Shown one piece after another: positions 8,247 to 14,548 of a DNA stretch of 40,167 nucleotides (positions within the stretch are counted from its first letter, which is position 1; each line of letters begins with the position of its first letter). The position numbers and the translations under genes were made by a program. This DNA is from a virus. Location of the stretch: the IMG/VR virus record IMGVR_UViG_3300022744_000054, positions 1-40,167 of that record; one strand, written 5' to 3'. The notes beneath the pieces are model-generated. The model did no database searches. It was not told the origin of the DNA and saw only the letters and a program-made list of their open reading frames with translations.

Positions 8247-8728
8247 CAGAACGCTCCTCTGGCTACTTGGAAACAAGCGATGCCGGCAGCGCGCCACATG
8301 TCGACCACCTTGTCGCGGTCGTCAAACACGGCCGTCAGGCGGCCGTACTCCGGCGGCTCCAGTTCCGCCAGCCAATGCCGCTTGAGCACGTCGTCCGGGG
8401 TGTAGTCCCCGGCCTTGCGCATCTTCAGGGCCTCGGGCGGGGTGAACGGCTCCCAGTGCAGCAGCATGGTGCTGCGGATGATCCGGTGCTCGTACAGCCA
8501 CTCCTCGGTTTCAGCCCGGACCTCGTCGCTGCGGCCGCTCCAGACCCAGCACTCGGCCCCCGCCTTGCGCAGGGTCTGGAGCGTCTGGATAACCGGGATG
8601 TTGGGCTCGTCGTTGACGCAAGCGCGGTAGAACGCGGGCCAGTCTTTTTTCGGGCCCTCGACAAGGTGCCGGCGGTGGTCAATCAGCGCCAGCGTGCCGT
8701 CTAGGTCGAATATGTACAGTGGTCGCAT
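8246..8728 (-). CDS. HAD-family phosphatase, polynucleotide 3'-phosphatase-like
   Basis: A 160-residue protein starting MRPLYIFDLDGTL. HAD motif I is D8xD10, motif II SGR at 64-66, motif III likely Lys116, motif IV DDRDKVVDMWR at 136-146. The last motif and the following GIACFQVARG closely recall the C-terminal phosphatase domain of T4 polynucleotide kinase (PseT/Pnkp). No kinase P-loop is present, so this is a stand-alone phosphatase domain, probably acting on 3'-phosphate nucleic acid ends. The ATG at 8728 has a GGGAG site. An upstream in-frame extension overlaps the next gene and lacks homology. It is coupled to the J-domain gene by ATGA. Confidence 0.85.
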   Translation of the reverse strand: MRPLYIFDLDGTLALIDHRRHLVEGPKKDWPAFYRACVNDEPNIPVIQTLQTLRKAGAECWVWSGRSDEVRAETEEWLYEHRIIRSTMLLHWEPFTPPEALKMRKAGDYTPDDVLKRHWLAELEPPEYGRLTAVFDDRDKVVDMWRAAGIACFQVARGAF

Positions 8729-8729
8729 G

Positions 8730-9389
8730 TCAGTCGCTCCCGCAGGAGCTGGAACCACCGGAGCTTGAGCCCGAATCACCGGAGCTGTAGCTGCTGGAGC
8801 CACCGGAGCTTGAGTCGGACGAGCTGGAAGGGCTCCACGACGCGCTAGAACCGCCGCCATCGAACGAACCGCCTCCGGTTGATACGAAGGGTACGTCGCG
8901 CACTGCGGGCTCGCTGGCGGGGCTGTACGAGGCCCGGACGGACCTCCCGTCGTCCAGCTCGGTGAACAGCGGCATCTGCTGCTGCGGCGGCGTGCCGGCG
9001 AACTCGACCGCGTCAGCGTGCCGGCGCGCCTCCTCGTTCTTGCGCCGCTCCTCGGCGCGCTCGACCCGGGCCCGGCTGGTCCCGGCCGGGATGGCCCAGC
9101 CGTACAGGACGTTGCCCTGCTGGTCCAAGGCCCCGGCCTTGGTCATCCGCTCGGCCCGGATGATCGCCTCGGGGTCGGGCGGCAGGCTGTGCCGGTACGC
9201 CTCATCGATCATGCGCTGGTTCGCCTTCCGCAGCAGCTCCTCGCGCTCCAGCATCTCGTCCAGCTCGCGCTGCCACTGCCGCTCGCGCCGGTCGGCGCGC
9301 CACATCCTGAAGCCATCAACGGCAAAGTACGCCAGCACGATGCCAAGCGCCAGAAAAGCAAAACCTAGCGTGTAGTCCACGTTGCTCAT
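8730..9389 (-). CDS. Membrane-anchored protein with Ser/Gly-rich C-terminal tail
   Basis: A 219-residue protein; the ATG at 9389 is preceded by a strong GGAGG. Residues about 6-27 (YTLGFAFLALGIVLAYFAVDGF) form one membrane helix. The middle is a highly charged helix (RADRRERQWQRELDEMLEREE), then a mixed region. The last 45 residues are nearly all Ser and Gly with two Asp-rich steps, ending SSSCGSD. The tail-coding DNA contains direct repeats (see 8755-8814). It forms an overlapping pair with the gene at 9386-9619. No family was recognised; it may modify the host envelope early in infection or have a superinfection role, but there is no direct evidence. Confidence 0.6.
   Translation of the reverse strand: MSNVDYTLGFAFLALGIVLAYFAVDGFRMWRADRRERQWQRELDEMLEREELLRKANQRMIDEAYRHSLPPDPEAIIRAERMTKAGALDQQGNVLYGWAIPAGTSRARVERAEERRKNEEARRHADAVEFAGTPPQQQMPLFTELDDGRSVRASYSPASEPAVRDVPFVSTGGGSFDGGGSSASWSPSSSSDSSSGGSSSYSSGDSGSSSGGSSSCGSD
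8755..8814. repeat. Short direct repeats in the Ser/Gly tail region
   Basis: A 15-base unit, CCACCGGAGCTTGAG, occurs at 8755-8769 and again at 8800-8814. A 10-base core copy, CACCGGAGCT, lies between them at 8777-8786. They encode Ser/Gly-rich sequence on the minus strand and probably vary by slippage or unequal recombination. Confidence 0.8.
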
Positions 9390-9619
9390 TTCCCACCTCC
9401 ACAGGTTGACGTGCCAAAGGCGACGCCCTCGGTCCACGCGCTGAACACCATCCGGTCCTCGCGGTCGCTCACGACGCTGTACGCGAACGCGAGGATCACG
9501 AGGGCCGCCACCAGCTCCCCGAGCGCCTTGACCCACCAAGGCGCGCGCGGTGCCGGCTTGATCACCACCGGGCGGCGGGCCGCCCTGCGGATCGCTGACA
9601 GGCCGACCGGGCCCTTCAT
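9386..9619 (-). CDS. Small single-pass membrane protein
   Basis: A 77-residue protein. The ATG at 9619 overlaps the upstream gene's stop and the stop overlaps the next ATG, so it sits in a coupled chain of three genes. The N-terminus is basic (AIRRAARRPVVIKPAPRAPWW). Residues about 29-50 (WVKALGELVAALVILAFAYSVV) form one membrane helix, followed by a short acidic/polar tail ending CGGGK. By the positive-inside rule the N-terminus would be cytoplasmic. The function is unknown. Confidence 0.6.
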   Translation of the reverse strand: MKGPVGLSAIRRAARRPVVIKPAPRAPWWVKALGELVAALVILAFAYSVVSDREDRMVFSAWTEGVAFGTSTCGGGK

Positions 9620-9930
9620 TTGTTCAGGTCCAGAAACGTGCGGCCCTTCTCGACCACGAACACGTCGGGCCGCAGCAGCGACGGCGGCACGCCGCAGTAC
9701 TCGGCGATCTGCTTGGCGCGCAGCGCCGGCAGCAGGAAGTGACGGTCGGTCGCGCAGCGCGCCTTCCACTTCGACAGGGTCTGTGGCGCGATGTCGAGCT
9801 TGGTGGCGAGCTTGGTGTTGTCGCCCGGCTCCTTGAGCTTGGTGGCGTACAGCCACAGCAGCGGGTGCTTGGTGGTACGGCTGCCGTCGGGCATGGTAGC
9901 CGCGAGCTTCACTTGCTTGGTGGTCTTCAT
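9616..9930 (-). CDS. YdaS-like helix-turn-helix DNA-binding protein
   Basis: A 104-residue protein. The segment TKLATKLDIAPQTLSKWKARCATDRHFLLPALRAKQIAEYCGVPPSLLRPDVF looks like a Cro/YdaS helix-turn-helix, including the characteristic LRPD close to its end. Proteins of this class are phage transcription regulators. The ATG has AAAGGAAA upstream and the gene follows the helicase by three bases. It is the best visible candidate for the protein that binds the 17 bp operator family in this arm, but that link is inference. Confidence 0.7.
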   Translation of the reverse strand: MKTTKQVKLAATMPDGSRTTKHPLLWLYATKLKEPGDNTKLATKLDIAPQTLSKWKARCATDRHFLLPALRAKQIAEYCGVPPSLLRPDVFVVEKGRTFLDLNK

Positions 9931-9933
9931 GGT

Positions 9934-11319
9934 TCAGTTTCCTTTGAGTGAGTTGAGGATGGCCGACTGGATGTCGGCCTTGTTTTGCAGCGCCTCGGCG
10001 ATGGACTCGTCCACCGTGCCGGCCGCCACAATGTGGTGGATCACGACCGGGTGGTCCTGACCCTGCCGGTAAACCCGGCGGTTGAATTGCAGGTAGTCCT
10101 CCAGCGCCCACGTCAGGCCAAACCAGCACACGGCGTGCCCGCCGGCTTGCAGGTTCAGGCCGTGCGCCACGCTGGCGGGGTGGGCCAGCAGCACCGGCAG
10201 CTCGCCCGCGTTCCACGCGCGGACGATCCGGTCGGCCTCCTTGTCGCTGACACCGCCGCCGAGGTACGGGATGCTGTCGTCGCCGAGCGCCTCGCGGATC
10301 GCCGGCACCTCGTGCAGGAACGCGACCGCGACCAGCAGCGGGGTGCCCTGCTGCTGCTCCACCAGATCGGCCAGCGCCTCCAGCTTGGCGTCGTGCATGG
10401 GCACGCTGCCGGCCTCGCTGTAGACCCAGCCGTTGGTGATCTGGCGCAGCTTCATGTTCACCGCTGCGGCATTGGGGGCGGTCAGCACGGTGCCGCTGGA
10501 CAGCTTGGCGTACAGCTCCCCGGCAAGGCCCTCGTACGCCGCCCGGGCGGCGCGCGGCAGCTCCACCGGGATGTTGTTGTAGGACAGGTCAGGCATCTGG
10601 AGGTAGTCCTCGGCCTTGAGGTGGATCGCAATGTCGCGCAGGCGGTGCTCGACCAGCGCGGGCGCGTTGGCCTTGGCGGTCCACTTGGTGATGGTGCGGC
10701 CGCCGCCAATGAAAATCTCGGTCGGGTCGCAGAACTGCTTGCGGAAATGCGTGATGAAACGCCCGAGGCGTTGGCCCTCGTCCACGATGAAGGTCTGCCC
10801 AAACAGGTCCTCGACCGCCTGCGGCGCTGGCGTGCCGGTCAGGATGTAGCGGCGCGCGAACTTGGGCAGCAGCGGCTTCAGCTCTTTAAAGCGCACGCTG
10901 GTGGCGTTCTTGAATTTGGTGGACTCGTCCACGGCCAGCATGTCAGGCACGACCTTGAACGACTCCAGCCGGCGGCCGGCGAGCCAGCGCACGTTCTCCG
11001 GGTTGATGATGTAGATGTCGGCTTCGACGCCCATGGCCTTGAGGCGCTCGGCCTCGGTGCCCAGCACCAGCGACACGCGCAGGTGGCTGAAATCGGCCCA
11101 CTTGGCGACCTCCTGACGCCACGTCAGGCGCGCCGGGCGGCGCGGCGCGATCACCAGCATGGCGCGAACGGCCTTGTGCTCCTTGAGCACGGTGAAACCG
11201 GCCAGCGTGATGGAGGTTTTGCCCATCCCGGGGTCGAGGAACAGGCACCCGCCCGGCTCGGCGCACATGAGCTGGATGGCGCGGAGCTGGTACGGGTGGG
11301 GGGCGTATTGCTTGGGCAT
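9934..11319 (-). CDS. SNF2/DEAD-box superfamily 2 helicase
   Basis: A 461-residue superfamily 2 ATPase. Walker A is DPGMGKTS (29-36), motif Ia VIAPRRPARLTW, motif II DEST at 131-134 in place of DEAH, motif III LTGTP at 160-164. The C-terminal lobe has GLNLQAGGHAVCWFGLTWALEDYLQFNRRVYRQGQ, a typical SNF2 motif V/VI region. It resembles the compact helicases that accompany VRR-NUC nucleases in many phages. A likely role is remodelling DNA during replication or recombination. The ATG at 11319 follows AAGGAG; the longer upstream frame runs through the promoter and operator and is rejected. It is the first gene of its own transcription unit. Confidence 0.88.
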   Translation of the reverse strand: MPKQYAPHPYQLRAIQLMCAEPGGCLFLDPGMGKTSITLAGFTVLKEHKAVRAMLVIAPRRPARLTWRQEVAKWADFSHLRVSLVLGTEAERLKAMGVEADIYIINPENVRWLAGRRLESFKVVPDMLAVDESTKFKNATSVRFKELKPLLPKFARRYILTGTPAPQAVEDLFGQTFIVDEGQRLGRFITHFRKQFCDPTEIFIGGGRTITKWTAKANAPALVEHRLRDIAIHLKAEDYLQMPDLSYNNIPVELPRAARAAYEGLAGELYAKLSSGTVLTAPNAAAVNMKLRQITNGWVYSEAGSVPMHDAKLEALADLVEQQQGTPLLVAVAFLHEVPAIREALGDDSIPYLGGGVSDKEADRIVRAWNAGELPVLLAHPASVAHGLNLQAGGHAVCWFGLTWALEDYLQFNRRVYRQGQDHPVVIHHIVAAGTVDESIAEALQNKADIQSAILNSLKGN

Positions 11320-11348
11320 TTCGGTGCTCCTTGTTGGTGGTGAGGTGC

Positions 11349-11365
11349 TGAAGCCGTAGTCTACA
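11349..11365. promoter_or_regulatory. Operator-like site O4 (17 bp imperfect palindrome)
   Basis: TGAAGCCGTAGTCTACA, one of five related sites with consensus TGTAGAYNNNGGCTWCA (here on the minus strand). It overlaps the promoter-like -10 of the helicase unit. Compare 13571, 15544, 16585 and 16765. Confidence 0.75.
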
Positions 11366-11386
11366 TCACAGAATTTGAAAACGCAA
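11358..11386 (-). promoter_or_regulatory. Weak sigma70-like promoter for the helicase unit
   Basis: On the minus strand, TTGCGT (11386-11381), a 17-base spacer and TAGACT (11363-11358). Match to consensus is poor, but position and overlap with the operator-like site match the other leftward units. It lies about 40 bases before the helicase ATG. Confidence 0.45.
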
Positions 11387-11647
11387 ACACCACTCAAAGG
11401 CGTCCCGGTCGCGGACCACGTCCACCGTGAAGCCCATCTCGCGCAATTGCGCGTGGACCACCTCCTGCCGCTTGCTGACGCGCCCGTCCGGGGCCTTGAA
11501 CTCGACAAACCAGACCTTGCCGCCCGGGATCAGGAACAGCCGGTCGGGCAGCCCCGTGATGAGCGGCCAGAGCTTCAGGGCCCACATGCCGAGCGACTTG
11601 GCGCGCCGGCAGCAGGCGGCCTCCAGCCGGGCCTCGGGGCCGCTCAC
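11366..11647 (-). CDS. VRR-NUC domain nuclease
   Basis: A 93-residue stand-alone VRR-NUC (PD-(D/E)XK) domain. It reads EARLEAACCRRAKSLGMWALKL near the N-terminus, then GLPDRLFLIPGGKVWFVEFKAPDGRVSKRQ, giving Asp35, Glu49-x-Lys51 and Gln61 as the catalytic set. I chose the GTG at 11647 because it makes a GTGA overlap with the upstream stop and gives the normal family length; longer frames upstream are the shadow of the next gene. These phage nucleases often sit next to a SNF2 helicase and probably process branched DNA. The stop lies beside the operator of the helicase unit. Confidence 0.85.
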   Translation of the reverse strand: MSGPEARLEAACCRRAKSLGMWALKLWPLITGLPDRLFLIPGGKVWFVEFKAPDGRVSKRQEVVHAQLREMGFTVDVVRDRDAFEWCLRFQIL

Positions 11648-11940
11648 TTGCGCAGCCCCGAGACAAAGAACAGCGGGCCGTCCCGACCCGTCACCATGTC
11701 CTGCATAAGCTCGGCCACGGTGTCGAGGTCGCAAAGGGCGTTGTACGCGAGCAGGATCAGGTACGCATTGGTGTCGAACCCCAACCGCCGCGCGTCGGCC
11801 GCAACGCGGCGCGCCGTGGACAAGGCCGGCGTTTCCACGTGCTCGGGGCCCGGCGGGCGGCCCTGCATGTCGTGTCCGTCGGCGAGCTTGCCGAGTATGT
11901 CCGCAACTTCTGCCATCGTGGTCTGTTTCTCGTTTGCCAT
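11644..11940 (-). CDS. Small helical early protein of unknown function
   Basis: A 98-residue acidic helical protein with a strong AAGGAGGTG before the ATG at 11940. It has no Cys/His cluster or membrane segment. The start overlaps the previous gene's stop by ATGA, and its own stop overlaps the GTG of the nuclease gene. I recognise no family. Placement suggests an accessory of the nuclease-helicase pair or a host-takeover protein. Confidence 0.65.
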   Translation of the reverse strand: MANEKQTTMAEVADILGKLADGHDMQGRPPGPEHVETPALSTARRVAADARRLGFDTNAYLILLAYNALCDLDTVAELMQDMVTGRDGPLFFVSGLRK

Positions 11941-12188
11941 CACGCACCTCCTTCCACCTGCGGCGTGCCGGCCGGCGGCTCCAGATGCACGGCCCGGTAC
12001 TCGACCGGGTGCCAGCGGTGCTGCGGCTTGTCCTCGGACGGCACGACCCGGTGGTCCAGCACGGCCGTCCACCGCTGCGCGAGGTCGCGCGCGTACGTCT
12101 TGGCGTCCTCCTCGGTGGAGAACCGCAGCAGGTTGCCGACCCACTTGCCGCTGCTGTCGGCGATCACTTCGACTTTAAAGCTACTCAT
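11940..12188 (-). CDS. Small early protein of unknown function
   Basis: An 82-residue protein starting MSSFKVEVIADSSGKWVGN. Two ATGs occur in tandem at 12191 and 12188. I chose 12188 because GAGGAG lies seven bases ahead of it. The fold looks alpha/beta, with a strand, a helix (STEEDAKTYARDLAQRW) and a Pro-rich end. Octamer CTTTAAAG at 12173-12180 encodes Ser-Phe-Lys at the N-terminus. It overlaps both neighbours by a few bases. No homologue was recognised. Confidence 0.65.
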   Translation of the reverse strand: MSSFKVEVIADSSGKWVGNLLRFSTEEDAKTYARDLAQRWTAVLDHRVVPSEDKPQHRWHPVEYRAVHLEPPAGTPQVEGGA

Positions 12189-12330
12189 CATCACACTCCT
12201 CGGTTTCAGGTTCCCAGCCGGCCGGCGCGGCGTGGTTCATGCCGCAACCACGGCATCGCAGCCACCAGCGGGAGCCCAGCTGCCCGAGCAGCGCCTGCTC
12301 GGGGTACTCGCAGCACGGGCAGTCGATCAT
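12181..12330 (-). CDS. 49-residue zinc-ribbon-like protein (Lar-like)
   Basis: A short gene between two coupled genes. It reads MIDCPCCEYPEQALLG, then WWLRCRGCGMNHA and an acidic end. Two Cys pairs (CPCC and CRGC) with a central Trp-rich strand resemble the small zinc ribbons annotated as restriction-alleviation (Lar-type) proteins, usually 50-70 residues. The ATG at 12330 follows AAGGAG and overlaps the stop of the next gene by ATGA. The stop overlaps the downstream gene by eight bases. Frame and ribosome site make it a convincing real gene; the anti-restriction idea is only a family guess. Confidence 0.7.
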   Translation of the reverse strand: MIDCPCCEYPEQALLGQLGSRWWLRCRGCGMNHAAPAGWEPETEECDDE

Positions 12331-12551
12331 GTCGAGGCTCCTTCAACGTCGTGCCAGCCTTCCACCCAAACAGAAGTCGCTACGGTGCAAGAGTCAACAG
12401 CCGCGATTAGCTCTTCCCGTACCTGTCGCAAGTCGCCGCCAATGCGCGTGAGCTTTGGCGTGCCTTTGAACGGGACGCACACCGTAAAAGACCCCTGCGG
12501 CGTCTTCACGCGAACGACGGTGCCGAGATGCTTTCCGTGTGCGACGGTCAT
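12327..12551 (-). CDS. Small early protein of unknown function
   Basis: A 74-residue protein starting MTVAHGKHLGTVVRVKTPQGSFTVCVPFKGTPKL. It is beta-rich at the N-terminus with a C-terminal helix (DLRQVREELIAAVDSC). The ATG at 12551 is preceded by GGGGAG. It is coupled by ATGA overlap to the small zinc-ribbon gene. No family was recognised. Confidence 0.65.
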   Translation of the reverse strand: MTVAHGKHLGTVVRVKTPQGSFTVCVPFKGTPKLTRIGGDLRQVREELIAAVDSCTVATSVWVEGWHDVEGAST

Positions 12552-12883
12552 GGTTCGCTCCCCATGGTCAGGTCGATGCGGCACGCAGCCAGCGCGTGCC
12601 AGCGGCGGCTACGCTCACGCTCGCGCCGGGCCAGCTCCTCGCGCATCAGTTGCAGCTCGTGGCTGTACCCGTCCTCCAGCCAGTCGTCCATCGCGATGTT
12701 GAACTCCTGCTCGGCGTACATCTGCGCCATGTCGCCGTGGAGCCCGGCGGGCCACATGGGCATGGGCTCGGGGTCGTAAAAGTTCTCCCGGGTGCGCTCG
12801 ACCATGGCGATGGCCGCGCGCAGGTGTTCGATGGTCATGTCGGCAAGGTCGATGCGGCGGCCGTCACGCGTAGTCCACTTCAT
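12548..12883 (-). CDS. Conserved phage-type hypothetical protein
   Basis: A 111-residue protein starting MKWTTRDGRRIDLADMTIEHLRAAIAMVER. This opening, W-T-R-D-G then a Met-x2-HL helix, is one I have seen in small phage hypothetical proteins. The C-terminal half is strongly charged and helical (LMREELARRERERSRRW). The ATG has GGAGGTG upstream. Both ends overlap neighbours by four bases. The function is unknown. Confidence 0.7.
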   Translation of the reverse strand: MKWTTRDGRRIDLADMTIEHLRAAIAMVERTRENFYDPEPMPMWPAGLHGDMAQMYAEQEFNIAMDDWLEDGYSHELQLMREELARRERERSRRWHALAACRIDLTMGSEP

Positions 12884-13068
12884 GTCTTCACCTCCGGTTC
12901 GATACCCAGCTTGCGGGCCCGCTCGACAAACGCGGCCGCCTCCTTCTTGGTGGCGAACGTGTGCGTGCCTTGGTATTGCGACCCGACCGGAAAGCAGACG
13001 TACCAGCCGCGCCCCCGGGGCTTCTGATAGCCCCGGATGACGCCCGGCAGGATCACCGGGCGGCCCAT
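12880..13068 (-). CDS. Small basic early protein
   Basis: A 62-residue basic protein starting MGRPVILPGVIRGYQKPRGRGWYVCFPVG, with a C-terminal helix (KKEAAAFVERARKLG). The strand-strand-helix pattern with basic loops resembles AP2/Arm-type DNA-binding modules of integrases, but the length is minimal and I cannot confirm it. It overlaps the upstream stop by one base (TAATG) and the downstream start by four. Confidence 0.6.
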   Translation of the reverse strand: MGRPVILPGVIRGYQKPRGRGWYVCFPVGSQYQGTHTFATKKEAAAFVERARKLGIEPEVKT

Positions 13069-13361
13069 TACGCCACCACCTTGCGGGCCGTGACCTTGAG
13101 GACCAGCGTGGTGCTCTCGCTGGTGTGCGCCGTCACCAACTGGCGCGACGGCTCCAGCTTCTTGGCGATGGACTCCCAGTCGATGCTGGTGCGGGTCTGT
13201 TCGAACACGTTGGCGTCGAAGAACATGCCGCTGGTGCGGGCGACGCCGCCGCCGGCCTTGAGCGACGCTTCGATGGCCTTGGCCTTGGTCTGAAGCTCGG
13301 CGATCTGGGCCTTGAGGTTGCCCAGTTGATCGACCTCGGAGATTGCGAGTGCTTGTGTCAT
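13068..13361 (-). CDS. Small coiled-coil early protein
   Basis: A 97-residue protein starting MTQALAISEVDQLGNLKAQIAELQTKAKAIEASLKAGGG. The first 40 residues form a coiled coil. The second half is beta-rich (LVTAHTSESTTLVLKVTARKVVA). The ATG at 13361 has AGGAG upstream. I could not place it in a family; the opening resembles small phage proteins that bind host nucleases or replication factors, but that is weak. Confidence 0.65.
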   Translation of the reverse strand: MTQALAISEVDQLGNLKAQIAELQTKAKAIEASLKAGGGVARTSGMFFDANVFEQTRTSIDWESIAKKLEPSRQLVTAHTSESTTLVLKVTARKVVA

Positions 13362-13384
13362 GGTGTGGCTCCTGTGGTGAGGGT

Positions 13385-13543
13385 TTACTGCTTCTTGGCG
13401 TATTTCAACGCCGCTTCCAACTGCTTGAGCGCGGTGCCGAGTCTCGGGGTCGGGTCTTGAAACCACGCCCTTTTGCACTGCGCGTGCTGCGCCTCCAGCA
13501 GTGCCAGCCTTGCGGCCGCGTGGGGGTTCTGGGGTGTTTGCAT
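13385..13543 (-). CDS. 52-residue early protein
   Basis: A short gene that reads MQTPQNPHAAARLALLEAQHAQCKRAWFQDP and ends AALKYAKKQ. It is helical and basic. An AGGAG ribosome site precedes the ATG at 13543. It is the first gene after the operator-like site O3 and promoter at 13569-13598, which supports it as the head of a transcription unit. The function is unknown. Confidence 0.6.
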   Translation of the reverse strand: MQTPQNPHAAARLALLEAQHAQCKRAWFQDPTPRLGTALKQLEAALKYAKKQ

Positions 13544-13568
13544 TTTCGTTCTCCTGTGGTGAGCCGTT

Positions 13569-13598
13569 AGTGTAACCGCAGTCTACAAACAAAGTCAA
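13569..13598 (-). promoter_or_regulatory. Sigma70-like promoter for the 13543 unit
   Basis: On the minus strand, TTGACT (13598-13593), an 18-base spacer and TACACT (13574-13569), 26 bases before the ATG at 13543. The -35 lies within the last codons of the upstream metalloprotease gene. Operator-like O3 covers the spacer and -10. Confidence 0.65.
13571..13587. promoter_or_regulatory. Operator-like site O3 (17 bp imperfect palindrome)
   Basis: TGTAACCGCAGTCTACA. Reverse complement reads TGTAGACTGCGGTTACA, matching the family consensus TGTAGAYNNNGGCTWCA. It lies inside the promoter spacer and -10 of the unit that starts at 13543. Confidence 0.8.
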
Positions 13599-14302
13599 AC
13601 GGTCTGCACAACTTTTTTATCGGCCCGGTCGCCGGGGAACATCTCCTCGCCGCACGACGGGCACACCGGGAACCCGTAGTCCTCCAATTTCTTGGCGGTC
13701 GCGTAGACCTTGTTGCCGCACCCGCACTCGCAGCCGTGCAGGCCGTTGGACTCCTTCTTGACCTTCTCGGCCAGCACCAGCGAGCGGTGCGGGTACGGGC
13801 CCAGCTCGACGGCCAGCTTCTGGATGAACAGCAGCGTGTCGCCGGCCGCGCGGCTGGTCTTGCCGCCCGTGTAGCTGACGGCCACGCTGTTGCGGGTGAA
13901 CTCCTTGCCGTGGCCCGACTTGCAGTCGTCGGCGACGTGGAGCAGCTCGTGCCCCAGCACGTCGATCACCTGCACCGGGCTCTCCAGCGTCGGGTTGAGG
14001 AACACCTCGTTGACGCCGGCCAGCGACCGGCTGCGGGGCCAGCACTCGCCGATCCGCTTCTTGGGGCTGCCGCCGCCGGGGAACCCGCACGTGACCTTGT
14101 AGTCGTCGGGCACCTTGACGCCGCTGGCGGCGAAGCGCGCAGCGAGGGCCTTGGCGGCCCGCTGGAGCCACTGCTCGCGCACGTCCGGGGGTGTGGGTAC
14201 AAACACCGCCGGCTTGCGCACCTTTACGGTTTTAGGGAGCGCGGTGGCCGCCTTGCGGGCGGCGGCGTTGATCTGTTCGATGGTGCGGGTGTCTTTGGTC
14301 AT
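13595..14302 (-). CDS. SprT-like zinc metalloprotease with C-terminal zinc ribbon
   Basis: A 235-residue protein. The zinc-binding HExxH is HELLH at 118-122, followed by HVADDCKSGHGKEF, whose His131 could be the third ligand as in SprT/Spartan-type proteins. The C-terminus has a zinc ribbon: CECGC (191-195) and CPSC (214-217). SprT-type proteases in cells remove DNA-protein crosslinks; phage copies are common but poorly studied. The ATG follows AAGGAG. It is the last gene of the unit transcribed from the 15571 promoter. Confidence 0.82.
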   Translation of the reverse strand: MTKDTRTIEQINAAARKAATALPKTVKVRKPAVFVPTPPDVREQWLQRAAKALAARFAASGVKVPDDYKVTCGFPGGGSPKKRIGECWPRSRSLAGVNEVFLNPTLESPVQVIDVLGHELLHVADDCKSGHGKEFTRNSVAVSYTGGKTSRAAGDTLLFIQKLAVELGPYPHRSLVLAEKVKKESNGLHGCECGCGNKVYATAKKLEDYGFPVCPSCGEEMFPGDRADKKVVQTV

Positions 14303-14324
14303 GTCGGTTCTCCTTGTGCGGTGT

Positions 14325-14537
14325 TTAGGTGCGGAGCCAGCGGCGTTGCTGGATCGCGCCGCGAACGCCCCAACCGGCGCGGGCCGTGATGCTGAGCCGC
14401 TGCTGGACGTGGCGCACGTACCACGTCTCGGGCGCGTGCAGGTAGAGGTACGTCCGGGGGCGCGGCCGCTGTTTGGGTTTGTGCTTGGCCCACAGGCGGT
14501 ACTCGTAGTTTTTCTTGGGTGCGCGCTGGTGGTTCAT
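14325..14537 (-). CDS. Small very basic protein
   Basis: A 70-residue protein starting MNHQRAPKKNYEYRLWAKHKPKQRPRPRTYLYL. It is rich in Arg and Lys, with many Tyr and Trp and few acidic residues. The ATG at 14537 follows GAGGAG. The composition suggests nucleic-acid binding, but no family was recognised. Confidence 0.65.
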   Translation of the reverse strand: MNHQRAPKKNYEYRLWAKHKPKQRPRPRTYLYLHAPETWYVRHVQQRLSITARAGWGVRGAIQQRRWLRT

Positions 14538-14548
14538 GTCGTCTCTCC

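Noticed and set aside
9985-11343. Long plus-strand frame opposite the SNF2 helicase
   Set aside because: Helicase motifs on the minus strand are unambiguous; the plus frame is compositionally a shadow.
11648-11947. N-terminal extension of the VRR-NUC protein
   Set aside because: The added residues are an Arg/Gly-rich shadow of the upstream gene; the GTG at 11647 gives a normal domain length and typical overlap.
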